NCBI RefSeq assembly: GCF_003863355.1
Contig: NZ_QQWG01000001.1
Span: forward strand, 124,001 to 188,000
Length of the DNA stretch: 64,000 bases
Source: Ancylomarina euxina
GTDB lineage: Bacteria; Bacteroidota; Bacteroidia; Bacteroidales; Marinifilaceae
Direction: 5' to 3'
Shown: in pieces, positions 9,572 through 19,200 of the stretch
Position numbering within the stretch: position 1 is the stretch's first letter
Layout of the letters: each line of letters begins with the position of its first letter
Position numbers and translations under genes: made by a program
The notes under the pieces: model-generated
What the model saw: the letters and a program-made list of their open reading frames with translations, nothing else
What the model was told of the DNA's origin: nothing
Database searches by the model: none

Positions 9572-9605
9572 TTTGATTTTGATTTCTATTATTCCTGTAT
9601 ATTTG
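9572..9605 (+). promoter_or_regulatory. candidate promoter of the DUF4271/hemD genes
   Basis: TTTG at 9572-9575 and TATATTTG at 9598-9605, spaced 22 nt, resemble the Bacteroidota TTTG / TAnnTTTG promoter with slightly long spacing. It lies 34 nt before the DUF4271 gene. Confidence 0.5.
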
Positions 9606-9638
9606 TGAAAATATAATTCAGACAGACATTATTAAACT

Positions 9639-10580
9639 ATGAAGACCAATTATTCCCTTGATTCTAACGCAATTAATGACACGCTTATTAATACCTCCAA
9701 ATCGACTGGGAATACTTTGAAGCAAGTTTCTCAGAAAGAGCTGCCAGCTTTAAATAAAACGATGATTAATGATTCTTTGATTAAAGAAATGTCATTTATA
9801 CAAAGTTCCGATTCAATATCAAGGGACTCAAGCATTATCGTAAATGATACGATCATTGGTTCTGATACGCTTCAGCAGCTTGTCGTACAACAGGAACCTA
9901 AGTATGGAGGAAAGGAGATTTCTCGATTTCAGAATATTGGGTTTGGAAACGACTGGCTTGTTGCTGTTATGCTGTTTTCTCTGTTCCTGCTTGCTTCAGT
10001 TAAGTTTTTGTTTGGTAAGTACTTGTCGAAATTGGTTGAATCGGTTCTTAATTCTCATACAGCTAATAATCTTTTTTTAGAGAAGAATATTAATATGGTT
10101 AAGGGCTCTGCAATTATCAACCTTCTGTTTGTTGTCAATATTTCTTTATTTGCAGTAAGCATTCTAAATCATAATTCAATCTCATCCGCTCAGGAGTATG
10201 GGTTTAAAGAATTTATCCTAATTTTTGCAGCAATTCTCTGTCTTTACTTAGGAAAAGTTGTCGTTATTAGGAGTTTAGGATACGTTTTTAAGGGGAATAA
10301 TGAGAGTAAAGAATATATTTTTACAACTTTTCTTTACAATAAAAATCTAGGATTATTCCTTTTTCCAGTGATTATAGCCTTACCATTTGTACAGCCTTAT
10401 GCTGTGAAATGGCTGATGTATATTGGGGTTTTCATGATATTCTTCTTTTTTACATTAAGAATTACAAGAGGTTTGAAAATATTATTGCGTAAACATGTTT
10501 CTATATTTTATATGATTTTGTATCTTTGCGCACTGGAAATATTCCCTTTGCTGATGATTTACAAATTATTAGTAGGGTAG
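9639..10580 (+). CDS. DUF4271 integral membrane protein
   Basis: A 313-residue protein with a polar, Ser/Thr/Asn-rich N-terminal region (about residues 1-100, no signal peptide), followed by several hydrophobic helices (at about residues 108-125, 158-175, 185-205, 235-255, 262-280 and 290-310). The membrane part and its position directly before hemD match the DUF4271 family common in Bacteroidota. The function is unknown. It probably shares a transcript with hemD, 44 nt downstream. Confidence 0.75.
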   Translation: MKTNYSLDSNAINDTLINTSKSTGNTLKQVSQKELPALNKTMINDSLIKEMSFIQSSDSISRDSSIIVNDTIIGSDTLQQLVVQQEPKYGGKEISRFQNIGFGNDWLVAVMLFSLFLLASVKFLFGKYLSKLVESVLNSHTANNLFLEKNINMVKGSAIINLLFVVNISLFAVSILNHNSISSAQEYGFKEFILIFAAILCLYLGKVVVIRSLGYVFKGNNESKEYIFTTFLYNKNLGLFLFPVIIALPFVQPYAVKWLMYIGVFMIFFFFTLRITRGLKILLRKHVSIFYMILYLCALEIFPLLMIYKLLVG

Positions 10581-10624
10581 GAATAGTAGAGTGGAAAATA
10601 ATGTTTTAATTAAAGAATATCGCC

Positions 10625-11383
10625 TTGAAAATCAAAACAATATTAGTTTCGCAACCGAAGCCCCAAACGGAAAAATCGCCTTATTTCGATCTGGCAGAAA
10701 AATACAACTTAAAAATTGATTTTCGCCCTTTCATTCAGGTTGAAGGTGTAAGTGCAAAAGAATTCAGACAAGAAAGAATCAATATTCTTGACCATACTGC
10801 GGTAATTTTTACCAGTAGGACAGCGATTGATCACTTCTTTAGAATTGCCGAAGAGATGCGAGTTACGATTCCGGATGATATGAAGTATTTCTGTATTTCA
10901 GAATCAACTGCTTTTTATCTTCAGAAATATATCGTGTATCGTAAAAGAAAAATTTTCTTTGGCGTTAGGGATTTCGAAGATCTTATCGACACTATTGTGA
11001 AGCATAAGAAAGAAAAGTTCTTGTTACCTTTATCAGATATTCACAAGGCATCAATTCCTGCTTTGTTGAATAAGAATAAGATTAAATACTCAAAAGCTAT
11101 TCTTTACAAGACTGTAAGTAGTGACTTGTCTGACTTAGCTGATGTAAATTACGATATTCTTGCTTTTTATAGCCCGTCGGGAATTGTATCTCTATTACAA
11201 AACTTCCCTGATTTTGTTCAGGACGGAACCGTAATTGCTGCATTTGGACCTACAACTTCAAAGGCTGTAAAAGATGCAAATCTTCGTCTTGATATTCAAG
11301 CTCCAATGCCACAAGCTCCATCTATGACAATGGCCTTGGATCAGTATATTAAAGCGTACAACAAAGAGAATAAGGACAAATAA
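10625..11383 (+). CDS. hemD: uroporphyrinogen-III synthase, TTG start
   Basis: A 252-residue HemD-type protein, which cyclises hydroxymethylbilane to uroporphyrinogen III for haem and corrinoids. Recognisable segments are TILVSQPKP, ILDHTAVIFTSRTAIDHFF, LAFYSPSGIVSLL and VIAAFGPTTSKAVKDANL, the usual pattern of this poorly conserved family. The start is TTG: an in-frame stop lies at 10607-10609 and no ATG or GTG occurs between. It follows the DUF4271 gene and ends in its own terminator before rnpA. Its corrinoid link is relevant because KamDE in this window needs B12. Confidence 0.88.
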   Translation: MKIKTILVSQPKPQTEKSPYFDLAEKYNLKIDFRPFIQVEGVSAKEFRQERINILDHTAVIFTSRTAIDHFFRIAEEMRVTIPDDMKYFCISESTAFYLQKYIVYRKRKIFFGVRDFEDLIDTIVKHKKEKFLLPLSDIHKASIPALLNKNKIKYSKAILYKTVSSDLSDLADVNYDILAFYSPSGIVSLLQNFPDFVQDGTVIAAFGPTTSKAVKDANLRLDIQAPMPQAPSMTMALDQYIKAYNKENKDK

Positions 11384-11434
11384 AATATTATGAATTGATC
11401 TTTGTTATTGAACAAGATCTCTTCAACAGAAATT

Positions 11435-11459
11435 GGGGAAAGTTACTTTCCCCTTTTTT
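11435..11459 (+). terminator. hemD terminator
   Basis: GGGGAAAG and CTTTCCCC form a perfect 8-bp stem with a 3-nt loop followed by six T, 52 nt after the hemD stop and before rnpA. rnpA therefore probably has its own promoter or depends on read-through. Confidence 0.9.
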
Positions 11460-11526
11460 ATTATCCTAAAACCATCTTTAATATTTAGATGTTTTAGTAA
11501 TTTAAGGCTTCAAGCTCAAATACGTC

Positions 11527-11973
11527 ATGACCGATTCTTTACGATATAGCTTTACAAAAGACGAACGTCTTTGCCATAAAAAGCGGATTAGTGCTTTGTT
11601 TGCCGAAGGTAGAGGTTTTACTTGCTATCCTTTTCGAATCGTTTGGAGAAGTACAGTTCTTGATGTTGATTTTCCAGCTCAGGTAGCTATCACAGTTACC
11701 AAGAGAAGTTTTAAACAAGCCGTGAAGAGAAATCTTTTGAAACGAAGAATTCGTGAAATCTATCGCTTGAATAAACACTTGCTTTATAATGATTTGAATG
11801 AGAGAGAGGCGCAAATATCGTTTATGATCGTATATTTGCCTAAAACCATTCTAAAATCAGCCGAGATGGATACGAAACTCGTAAAAGCTCTTGGGCGCAT
11901 AGGATCCGAATATGACAAGTTTGCTAAAAATACTAAAGAAGGCGATTCTCTTCGTCATGATACTGCCGATTAG
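11527..11973 (+). CDS. rnpA: ribonuclease P protein component
   Basis: A 148-residue basic protein, the protein subunit that helps the RNase P RNA remove 5' leaders from pre-tRNAs. The RNR motif region reads [22 protein letters not shown], with N-terminal [20 protein letters not shown]. The length is slightly above the usual 110-130 because of a C-terminal tail that overlaps yidD by 62 nt in another frame. rpmH, often next to rnpA, is not here; the hemD-rnpA-yidD order is common in Bacteroidota. Confidence 0.93.
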   Translation: MTDSLRYSFTKDERLCHKKRISALFAEGRGFTCYPFRIVWRSTVLDVDFPAQVAITVTKRSFKQAVKRNLLKRRIREIYRLNKHLLYNDLNEREAQISFMIVYLPKTILKSAEMDTKLVKALGRIGSEYDKFAKNTKEGDSLRHDTAD

Positions 11974-12154
11974 ATTTTATCAGCTGTTTATTTCCCCAAT
12001 GACACCCTCGGCTTGCCGATATACACCCACTTGCTCTACTTATGCCATGCAGGCCCTAAAGGCTCACGGCCCTTTTAAAGGCAGCTACCTGGCTATTAAA
12101 CGAATTCTATCCTGTAACCCTTGGGGCGGACATGGACACGATCCTGTGCCTTAA
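11912..12154 (+). CDS. yidD: membrane protein insertion efficiency factor YidD
   Basis: An 80-residue YidD with the family signature [19 protein letters not shown], then [15 protein letters not shown] and the ending [13 protein letters not shown]. It assists YidC-dependent insertion at the inner membrane through an N-terminal amphipathic helix. The start lies inside rnpA (62-nt overlap), implying translational coupling. No yidC follows, unlike in many other phyla. Confidence 0.95.
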   Translation: MTSLLKILKKAILFVMILPIRFYQLFISPMTPSACRYTPTCSTYAMQALKAHGPFKGSYLAIKRILSCNPWGGHGHDPVP

Positions 12155-12249
12155 AATAGAGGGTTTTTTCAATTTCTCCTTTCGATAAAGCTATAAGGAC
12201 TTTGATATTCCTGCTGGTAGGTCAAGCTCACACTCTTCATCAATAATAG

Positions 12250-12340
12250 CGCTTTGGGCAAATCCCTGCGGGTCGGGCTATCCGCACTCGCTCTTTGTCA
12301 CAAAAAAGACAAAGGAGCTCAAACAAAAGCTCCTATCCCT
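12250..12340. repeat. multi-hairpin REP-like element between yidD and prfB
   Basis: A locally GC-rich patch holds three inverted repeats in tandem: TGCGG/CCGCA (12267-12286), CTTTGTC/GACAAAG (12293-12314) and GGAGCT/AGCTCC (12314-12333). It does not code. The arrangement resembles the dispersed palindromic repeats of Bacteroidota genomes; no second copy is in this window, so the repeat status is inferred. Confidence 0.55.
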
Positions 12341-12512
12341 TTTGCAAAAATACCACTGTTATGTAAGTTTTTTGAAACTCATAACTCCTAATTCATAACT
12401 TATAATGAGATAGCACCAACATTTAATAAAGGGTGCAATTGCTTTATTCCTGTTGGCCGTTAGCAATTGATTTTTGCTAACTTTGACCTTCGATTTATAA
12501 AACGATGAACCT

Positions 12513-13614
12513 ATGATAACAAATGACCAGCTAAAAGATTTAGCGGAGCGCACGATAGCGTTGAGGAGGTATCTTTGACGTCGATGCCAAATTAATTCAG
12601 TTACAAGAAGAAGATTTACGCACACAAGTGCCTGGTTTTTGGGATAATCCCAAAGAGGCCGAAGTGCAGATGAAGAAAGTGAAAGGCTTAAAAGCCTGGA
12701 TAGATTCTTACGATGAAGTGAAAGCAGCTGAGGAAGATTTACAGGTCCTATACGAATTTGCTAAAGAAGGTGAAGCTTCGCCTGAAGAGGTGGATGAACA
12801 ATACGCAAGCACTTTGAAATTGCTTGATGCATTGGAGCTTAGGAATATGCTTCGCAAGGAAGAAGATCATTTTGGAGCCATCATGAAGATTAATTCTGGT
12901 GCCGGTGGTACAGAGAGTTTGGATTGGGCAGGCATGCTTTATCGCATGTATTTGCGCTACGGCGAAGCCAATGGTTACAAAGTACGTCAACTGGAATATC
13001 AGGAAGGTGAAGAGGCAGGCATTAAGTCGGCAACCCTGGAGTTTGAGGGCGATTTTGCGTTTGGTTTCTTAAAATCGGAGAGTGGCGTGCATCGTTTGGT
13101 GCGTTTGTCGCCCTTTAATGCGGCCAATAAACGCATGACAACCTTTGCATCAGTCTATGTATATCCAGCCATTGATGATACCATCGATATTCAAATTAAC
13201 CCTGCAGATATTACTTGGGATACCTTCCGATCAGGTGGGGCAGGTGGACAGAATGTGAATAAGGTTGAGACAGGCGTTCGCGTGCGACATGCACCCACTG
13301 GTATCATCATAGAGAACACCGAAACCCGTTCGCAACTTGGTAACCGAGAAAATGCTTTACGCTTGCTTAAATCGCAGCTTTACGAGCTTGAATTGCGCAA
13401 GCGACAGGAAGAGCTTGATAAGATTGAAGGTTCTAAGAAAAAGATAGAGTGGGGATCACAAATTCGTTCCTATGTGATGCAACCCTACAAAATGGTTAAA
13501 GATGTTCGTACAGGACACGAAACCTCAAATGTACAAGCTGTTTTAGATGGTGACTTGGATGGTTTTATCAAAGCCTATTTGATGGAATTTGGAGGAGAGA
13601 CTAAAGAGGACTAA
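12513..13614 (+). CDS. prfB: peptide chain release factor 2, programmed +1 frameshift
   Basis: RF2, which releases peptides at UAA and UGA codons. The gene begins with ATG at 12513, reads 21 codons to an in-frame TGA at 12576, and continues in the +1 frame from 12577, giving 366 residues against 365 in E. coli. An RF2-type SPF tripeptide (199-201) in LVRLSPFNA reads the stop codon, and GGQ at 244-246 (in SGGAGGQNVNKVETG) catalyses hydrolysis. A caller that ignores the frameshift would start at GTG 12628 and lose the first 38 residues. It is a single gene; the frameshift provides autoregulation by RF2 level. Confidence 0.96.
12564..12578 (+). promoter_or_regulatory. RF2 programmed +1 frameshift site
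   Basis: The SD-like AGGAGG (12564-12569), a 3-nt spacer TAT, the slippery CTT (12573-12575) and TGA followed by C (12576-12579) reproduce the classic RF2 layout. When RF2 is scarce, the ribosome pauses at UGA and slips from CUU to UUU. Confidence 0.96.
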
Positions 13615-13670
13615 TTCAGTGGTTAAAATAGATATATGAAGAGCAGAGACTTTAGTGTTTCTGCTTTTTT

Positions 13671-14282
13671 TTATGTGCAGACACAAAATTCAAAGCCTCT
13701 ATTGCGAAGCTCATCAATCAATCGAGGTAGGGCATATCTCATATTCTTTTCCGATTTCACATGGTTGTGGAAAAGAATGATTGACCCAGGTCGGATGCTT
13801 TTAAGAACAGCATGGTAGCATTCTTCAGGCGTAATATCCTGACGGTAGTCTTCGCTTAAAACGTCCCACATGATTATTTTATAATCCTTTAAGAGTTCTT
13901 TAGCTTGAGAACGCTTAATCATTCCATAAGGTGGGCGGAACAGCTTGGAAGCTATGTATTGGCTTGCCAGTTTTACATTGTCAACATAGCTTTGTGTTTG
14001 ATTTGTAAAACCTCTCAAATGATTGTGTGTGTGATTACCAACCGCATGACCTTCATTTAATATTCCTTGGTAGATTTCAGGATATTTTCTCACATTATCG
14101 CCCACACAAAAGAAAGTTGCTTTAACATTTTTCGACCTAAGAAGTTCTAAAGTCCAGGCTGTTGATTCAGGAATCGGGCCATCGTCGAAGGTGATGTAAA
14201 CCACTTTTTCTCCTGTATTGTAATCCCAAGTTAGACTAGGAAAGAGTTTCTTTAAAAATTGAGGTATTCTTACGAATCGCAT
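13671..14282 (-). CDS. polysaccharide deacetylase family protein (NodB domain)
   Basis: A 203-residue NodB-fold deacetylase (carbohydrate esterase 4). Motif 1 is TFDDGP, motif 2 is GNHTHNH (the metal-binding H-x3-H), motif 3 is RPPYG, and a late LFHNH supplies the catalytic His. Enzymes of this fold remove acetyl from N-acetylated glycans such as peptidoglycan or chitin-like polymers. There is no obvious cleaved signal peptide, so location and substrate are open. It converges on prfB; the intervening 56 nt show no strong terminator. Confidence 0.9.
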   Translation of the reverse strand: MRFVRIPQFLKKLFPSLTWDYNTGEKVVYITFDDGPIPESTAWTLELLRSKNVKATFFCVGDNVRKYPEIYQGILNEGHAVGNHTHNHLRGFTNQTQSYVDNVKLASQYIASKLFRPPYGMIKRSQAKELLKDYKIIMWDVLSEDYRQDITPEECYHAVLKSIRPGSIILFHNHVKSEKNMRYALPRLIDELRNRGFEFCVCT

Positions 14283-14417
14283 AAAATAAATGAATTTGAT
14301 CCATCAAAAGTATAAGTCTTCAAGGAAAATGCATTAAAAAGTGAAGAAATTAGTTTTCATATTTGCTGCATTTGAGGTGTTTTTTACCCGGTTAGATGTT
14401 AAAAGTTTGGAAATTCC

Positions 14418-14448
14418 TTTGCAAAAATTAAACAAGTGTTTAATTTTG
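14418..14448 (+). promoter_or_regulatory. tetR promoter with embedded operator
   Basis: TTTG (14418-14421) and TAATTTTG (14441-14448), spaced 19 nt, match the Bacteroidota promoter. The palindrome ATTAAACA-AG-TGTTTAAT (14427-14444) fills the spacer and overlaps the -7 element, so a bound repressor would block the regulator's own transcription. Confidence 0.8.
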
Positions 14449-14464
14449 TATCAAATTAATTGAT

Positions 14465-15070
14465 ATGGAAGATAGTAGATCTAAAATTTTAAATGCCTCA
14501 GCTCGTTTATTCGTAAAGAATGGATTTGATGGAACCAGTGTGAGACAGATTGCTAAGGAAGCAGGGGTTAATATTGCTATGATCTCCTATTATTTTAAAT
14601 CTAAGGAAGGTGTTCTGATTGATTTAATCTCAGAAACTGCCAGACAATTAAAAGAAAAAACGGATCATATTAAATCGTTGGATCTTGAGCCGCGCGAAAG
14701 AGTCTCTAAATTATTTATAACCATTATAGATCATTTTGTTGAGCATGATATGGTGAGTTATGTTTTTGGAACAGAATTGTCTTTAAATCGGAATAGAAAC
14801 ATTGTTGATTTGATTTTATCTATTGTATCAAAAAATCAGAAATATACTTATGAATGCATCAAGGCCTGTAAGCCTAATATCGATGAAACTCTCTGCAAGA
14901 TGATTCCTGTTATGATATTGGGAATGGTTAATAAGGCTTTATCAACACCAAGAGCATTGGATACAGCCTTAGATAATCAGAGTTTTTCAAGCAATAATAA
15001 AAGTGAAATAAGAAGATATTTACACTTGTTTGTGCAGGATTATCTAAGTCTTCAATTGGGTAAAGAGTGA
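14465..15070 (+). CDS. TetR/AcrR family regulator of the efflux genes
   Basis: A 201-residue TetR-type repressor. The N-terminal helix-turn-helix is typical: FVKNGFDGTSVRQIAKEAG, then ISYYFKSKEGVL (about residues 14-55). The C-terminal ligand domain is variable and gives no clue to the inducer. It is followed on the same strand by the RND adaptor, pump and channel genes, and the palindrome in its own promoter recurs before the adaptor gene, so it most likely represses both itself and the pump. The gene starts 16 nt after the -7 element, giving a very short leader. Confidence 0.92.
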   Translation: MEDSRSKILNASARLFVKNGFDGTSVRQIAKEAGVNIAMISYYFKSKEGVLIDLISETARQLKEKTDHIKSLDLEPRERVSKLFITIIDHFVEHDMVSYVFGTELSLNRNRNIVDLILSIVSKNQKYTYECIKACKPNIDETLCKMIPVMILGMVNKALSTPRALDTALDNQSFSSNNKSEIRRYLHLFVQDYLSLQLGKE

Positions 15071-15120
15071 ATTATATAGGGGGATTAAACCGCGAAGTCA
15101 TTTGCGTGTTTTTTTTATAC

Positions 15121-15150
15121 CCATCAATTAAACAAACGTTTAATTGATGG
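15121..15150 (+). promoter_or_regulatory. TetR operator before the efflux operon
   Basis: CCATCAATTAAAC and GTTTAATTGATGG form perfect 13-nt arms around AAAC. The core ATTAAACAAACGTTTAAT differs at two central positions from the site in the tetR promoter. The palindrome ends over the first possible ATG of the adaptor gene, which suggests that the true start is further downstream. Confidence 0.85.
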
Positions 15151-15164
15151 ATTGGAATTTTAAA

Positions 15165-16262
15165 ATGAAATATCTAAATAATAATTTGATGACATCAATA
15201 AGATTACTGGGATCTGGATTAATTTTATCCGTATTCCTTTTTGGCTGTAAAGCCAAAACAGAAGTTGAAAAGACCGTACGACCTGTAAAAGTTGAGCGTG
15301 TAGAGAGTAGGAACAACACGTCTATTCATACTTTTCCTGGAAAAGTAAAAGAATCGAGAGAGGTTAAATTGGCATTTCGAGTGCCAGGTCCTTTGGTACA
15401 GCTTAATGTAAAAGAAGGCATGTTCGTAAAAAAGGGTGACCTTTTAGCTGAGATTGATCCCCGTGATTTTCAGGTTAATTTGGAAGCTGCCAAAACAAAC
15501 TGGGAGCATGCTAAGCAGGATGCAAAACGCTATCAGGAACTTTATGAGAAAAAATCGATTCCTGAAAGCACTAAAGAAAAAGTTGAAGTTGCAGCAGCTG
15601 TTGCTGAGTCTAATTTCAATAAAGCAAAAAATGCTTTAAACGATACCAAACTTTTTGCTCCTTTCGATGGTTATGTACAAACTAAAGTGGTTGAGAACTT
15701 TGAAAAAGTCGGAGCTGGTTATCCAATTTTAACCTTGCTGGATGTTTCTGTTCTTGAGGTTATTGCAGGTTTGCCTGAAAGTATTGCTAGTCATTCTGAC
15801 GATTTTAAATCTTTCACCTGTACAGTGAAAAATGGCGAGACAAGAGTTATAGCAGCTAAACTAAAAGAAATTAGTAAGAAAACGGCTGGTAATAATCAGG
15901 TGTATCCTATAAGAGTCTACTTAAACAAGGAGGAGGCGAAAAACCTTCGTCCAGGAATGAATGCCAGTTTGAATATTGAGATTAGTGAAACATGTAACGA
16001 AGATGGCTTTGAGTTGCCAGTTGCCTCTGTTGTTAATTATGAAGGGAAGAGTATTGTTTGGGTTTATAACGAAAAGCAGCAAGTTGTGAATCAGCGTGAA
16101 GTTGAAGTGGTTCGCTTGTTGGCTAACGATAAGATTTTGGTTCGTAAGGGTTTAACGCAAGGCGATCAAATTGTGGTTGCTGGTGCTGCTTTTCTGATTG
16201 AAAAACAGCAGGTGAAACTCTTGGTAGAGAAGACTAAATCAAACATAGGAGGTTTATTATGA
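15165..16262 (+). CDS. RND efflux periplasmic adaptor lipoprotein (AcrA/MexA-like)
   Basis: A membrane fusion protein that links an inner-membrane RND pump to an outer-membrane channel. The signal peptide ends in the lipobox FLFGC, so it is a lipoprotein. The biotinyl-lipoyl half-motif VKEGMFVKKGDLLAEIDP is followed by an alpha-hairpin (about residues 100-160), the second half-motif APFDGYVQTKVVENFEKVGAGYPIL (only partly quoted here as the family segment) and beta-barrel domains. Starts at 15144 (TTG) and 15147 lie within the operator; I prefer ATG 15165, with 15189 also possible. It overlaps the pump gene by 4 nt. Confidence 0.9.
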   Translation: MKYLNNNLMTSIRLLGSGLILSVFLFGCKAKTEVEKTVRPVKVERVESRNNTSIHTFPGKVKESREVKLAFRVPGPLVQLNVKEGMFVKKGDLLAEIDPRDFQVNLEAAKTNWEHAKQDAKRYQELYEKKSIPESTKEKVEVAAAVAESNFNKAKNALNDTKLFAPFDGYVQTKVVENFEKVGAGYPILTLLDVSVLEVIAGLPESIASHSDDFKSFTCTVKNGETRVIAAKLKEISKKTAGNNQVYPIRVYLNKEEAKNLRPGMNASLNIEISETCNEDGFELPVASVVNYEGKSIVWVYNEKQQVVNQREVEVVRLLANDKILVRKGLTQGDQIVVAGAAFLIEKQQVKLLVEKTKSNIGGLL

Positions 16263-19200
16263 ATATCGCTAAATATTCAGTAAACAACCGAGTTGTTATT
16301 TGGGTCGCTATTTTTTGCAGTCTTGTTGGCGGGGTCTTTTCTTATACGAAGTTGGCAAAGCTCGAAGATGCTGAGTTTACTCTGAAAACAGCCTTAGTTA
16401 TAACATCATACAAGGGCGCTTCGCCTCATGAGGTAGAGCTTGAGGTGACCGATGTTATTGAGAAGGCTGTGCAAGCAACTCAAGGACTTGATTTTATCGA
16501 ATCGGAATCCAAAGAAGGCCTTTCAATTGTAACGGTAGAGATCAATGGAAGTAAGAAGACGGCTCAAATGCCCCAAATTTGGGATGATCTGAGACGAAAA
16601 GTGAACGATTGCAGGCCTTATTTACCGCGAACTGCCTATCCGATGGTCTTAGATGATTTTGGTGATGTGTTTGGGGTTTTCCTTTCTCTTTCTGGAGAAG
16701 ACTACACTTATGCCGAGCTTCATGATTATTCAGCTATGCTTAAGCGAGAGCTTTTGATGGTAAAAGGGGTTTCAAAGGTTAAGTTGTTTGGAACTAAAAC
16801 AGAAAGTATCGAGATCAACTTATTGAGTTCTCGAATGGCAAGTTTTGGAATCAATCCAGGACAAGTTCTGGGTATTTTGAATGACCTGAATTCCAGATGG
16901 GATAATGGACAAATTGAAGTTGATGGACAGAGAATAAAAATCCGCGACAGAAGTAGTTTTAAAACTGTTGAAGAAGTTGGTGATTTGGTGATTCAGGATT
17001 ACAGCAATCAACAGATTAAACTTAAAGATATTGCTGAGATAAAAGAGGCTTACCAGCAGCCAGTAAAGAATTTAATGCGTTTTAATGGTAAAGAGGCCAT
17101 TGGGATTGGATTGTCGATGTCGTGGGGTGTTAATGTGATGAACGTTGGTGACGATCTTGACAAACGTATTGAGGAACTAAATACGCAACTACCTATCGGA
17201 TTGAATATTGAAAAGGTCTATTTTCAGTCGGATGAAGTGGCTGAATCCAATGGTCTATTCATGACTAATCTTGCTGAATCGGTTGCTATTGTTGTGATTA
17301 TTCTGCTTCTGTTTATGGGTTTACGTTCAGGTTTACTAATTGGAAGTGGTTTAATCCTTACCATCTTAGCCACATTTATTGTGATGTTGGCTGGTGATAT
17401 TGCTCTACAGAGGACATCTTTGGCAGCCATAATTGTGGCTATGGGTATGTTGGTTGATAATGCCATTGTGGTGACCGATGGGGCCCTTGTTGCTCTGCAA
17501 AGGGGGCACTCAAGACGAAAATCGGCTCTGATGGGTGCTGAATCAACTATTTGGCCATTGTTTGGAGCCACATTGATTGCCATCTTAGCTTTCTTGCCTA
17601 TTTATATGGCACCAGGAAGTGTTGGGGAAATCTGTAAATCGATGTTTCAGGTTTTGGCAATTTCATTGGGTCTGAGTTGGCTTTTTGCTGTGACTCAAAA
17701 TGTCCTTTTCAGTGATGTTTTCCTAAAAGTGAATAAGAACTCTTTGAATAAAGAGCCTTTCTCAGGAAAAGGTTACAAGATATTCGAGAAGCTTTTAATG
17801 AAGGTTTTGCGTCACCGCTTAATCTCACTTACAGCTGTTGTTCTAGTATTGGTTGGAAGTTTAATGGTTTTTGGTAAAGTGAAGAAACCTTTCTTTACGG
17901 AGTTAACCAAACCTTTAGTAACGGTGAATTATTGGTTGCCTGAAGGAACGGATATTTATAAAGTTGAGGCTGATCTGAAAGAGATTGAAAAATATGTGAT
18001 GGGTATCGATCATGTTAAAAGTGTAACGGCTGCAATTGGAGAGTCATTGCCTCGATATATTTTGATGGCTGAAGTTGTTAAGAATAATTCATCTTACGGT
18101 CAACTTTTGGTTAGAACTGACGAATTTGATAATCTTGAAGGTGTTAAGATAAAAATTGATCATTACATTAATGAAAATTTCCCAGCTGCTCTCTCACATT
18201 CTAAATATTTGCTAGGCGGTCCTCCATTGGAATTTAAGATTGAAGCCCGTTTTATGGGACCCGATCCTGCAGTATTGCATAACCTGGCTGAGAAGGCTAA
18301 AGATATTATGCGTCATGAAGAATTGGCAATCAATGTGAGAGACGACTGGCGACAGAAAGTGATGACCTGGGAGCCTGTATATAATCAGGAGAAAGGACGA
18401 CGTGCCAATGTAAGCCGTCAGCAAATGGCATTAGCATTACAGACGGCTAATGATGGTGCTGTAGTTGGACGTTTTTATGATGGTGAACAAGCCCAAAGTA
18501 TTTTGCTAAAGGTTCTAGATGATACCCATGATCAAAATAATCAGTTGCAATACTTACCCGTGTGGGGTGGTGGAGCTTCTGCTACGATTCTCGATCAGGT
18601 TCTTGATGGCTCTAAAATGGCGTGGGAAGACCCTGTAATTCGTCGATATAACCGTCGTCGTTCGATTACAGCGCAATGCGATCCTATAAGTTCAGATGTA
18701 ACAGGTGATCAGTTGTTGGCGAAATTAAAAGATAAAATTGAAGCAATTCCATTACCTGAAGGCTACTATATGATGTGGGATGGTGAGCATAGAAAGCAAG
18801 TTGAAGGAAATAAAAATGTGGGTGCATTTTTGCCATTGGCATTTATCCTGATGATGATTGTTATCGTGATACTCTTCAATTCTTTCCGTCAAACCATGAT
18901 TATATTCTTGATGCTGCCACTCTCATTTATTGGTGTAGCTAACGGTCTATTTGTCTTTGATAAAGCCTTTGGTTTTATGGCTATTGTAGGCTTCTTGGGC
19001 TTACTGGGAATGGTTATTAAGAATGCTGTGGTTCTGATTGATCAGATTAATGTGCTGATAAAAGATAAGTCGCCACTTGAAGCCGTTGTTGAATCAGCTG
19101 TATCGAGAATGCGTCCGGTAATGATGGCAGCACTTACGACTATTTTAGGTATGATTCCATTGATTAACGACGCCATGTACGGATCAATGGCGGCAACCAT

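Noticed and set aside
12359-12625. 88-residue reading frame on the minus strand before prfB
   Set aside because: It runs antisense through the RF2 leader and frameshift site, which are clearly functional.
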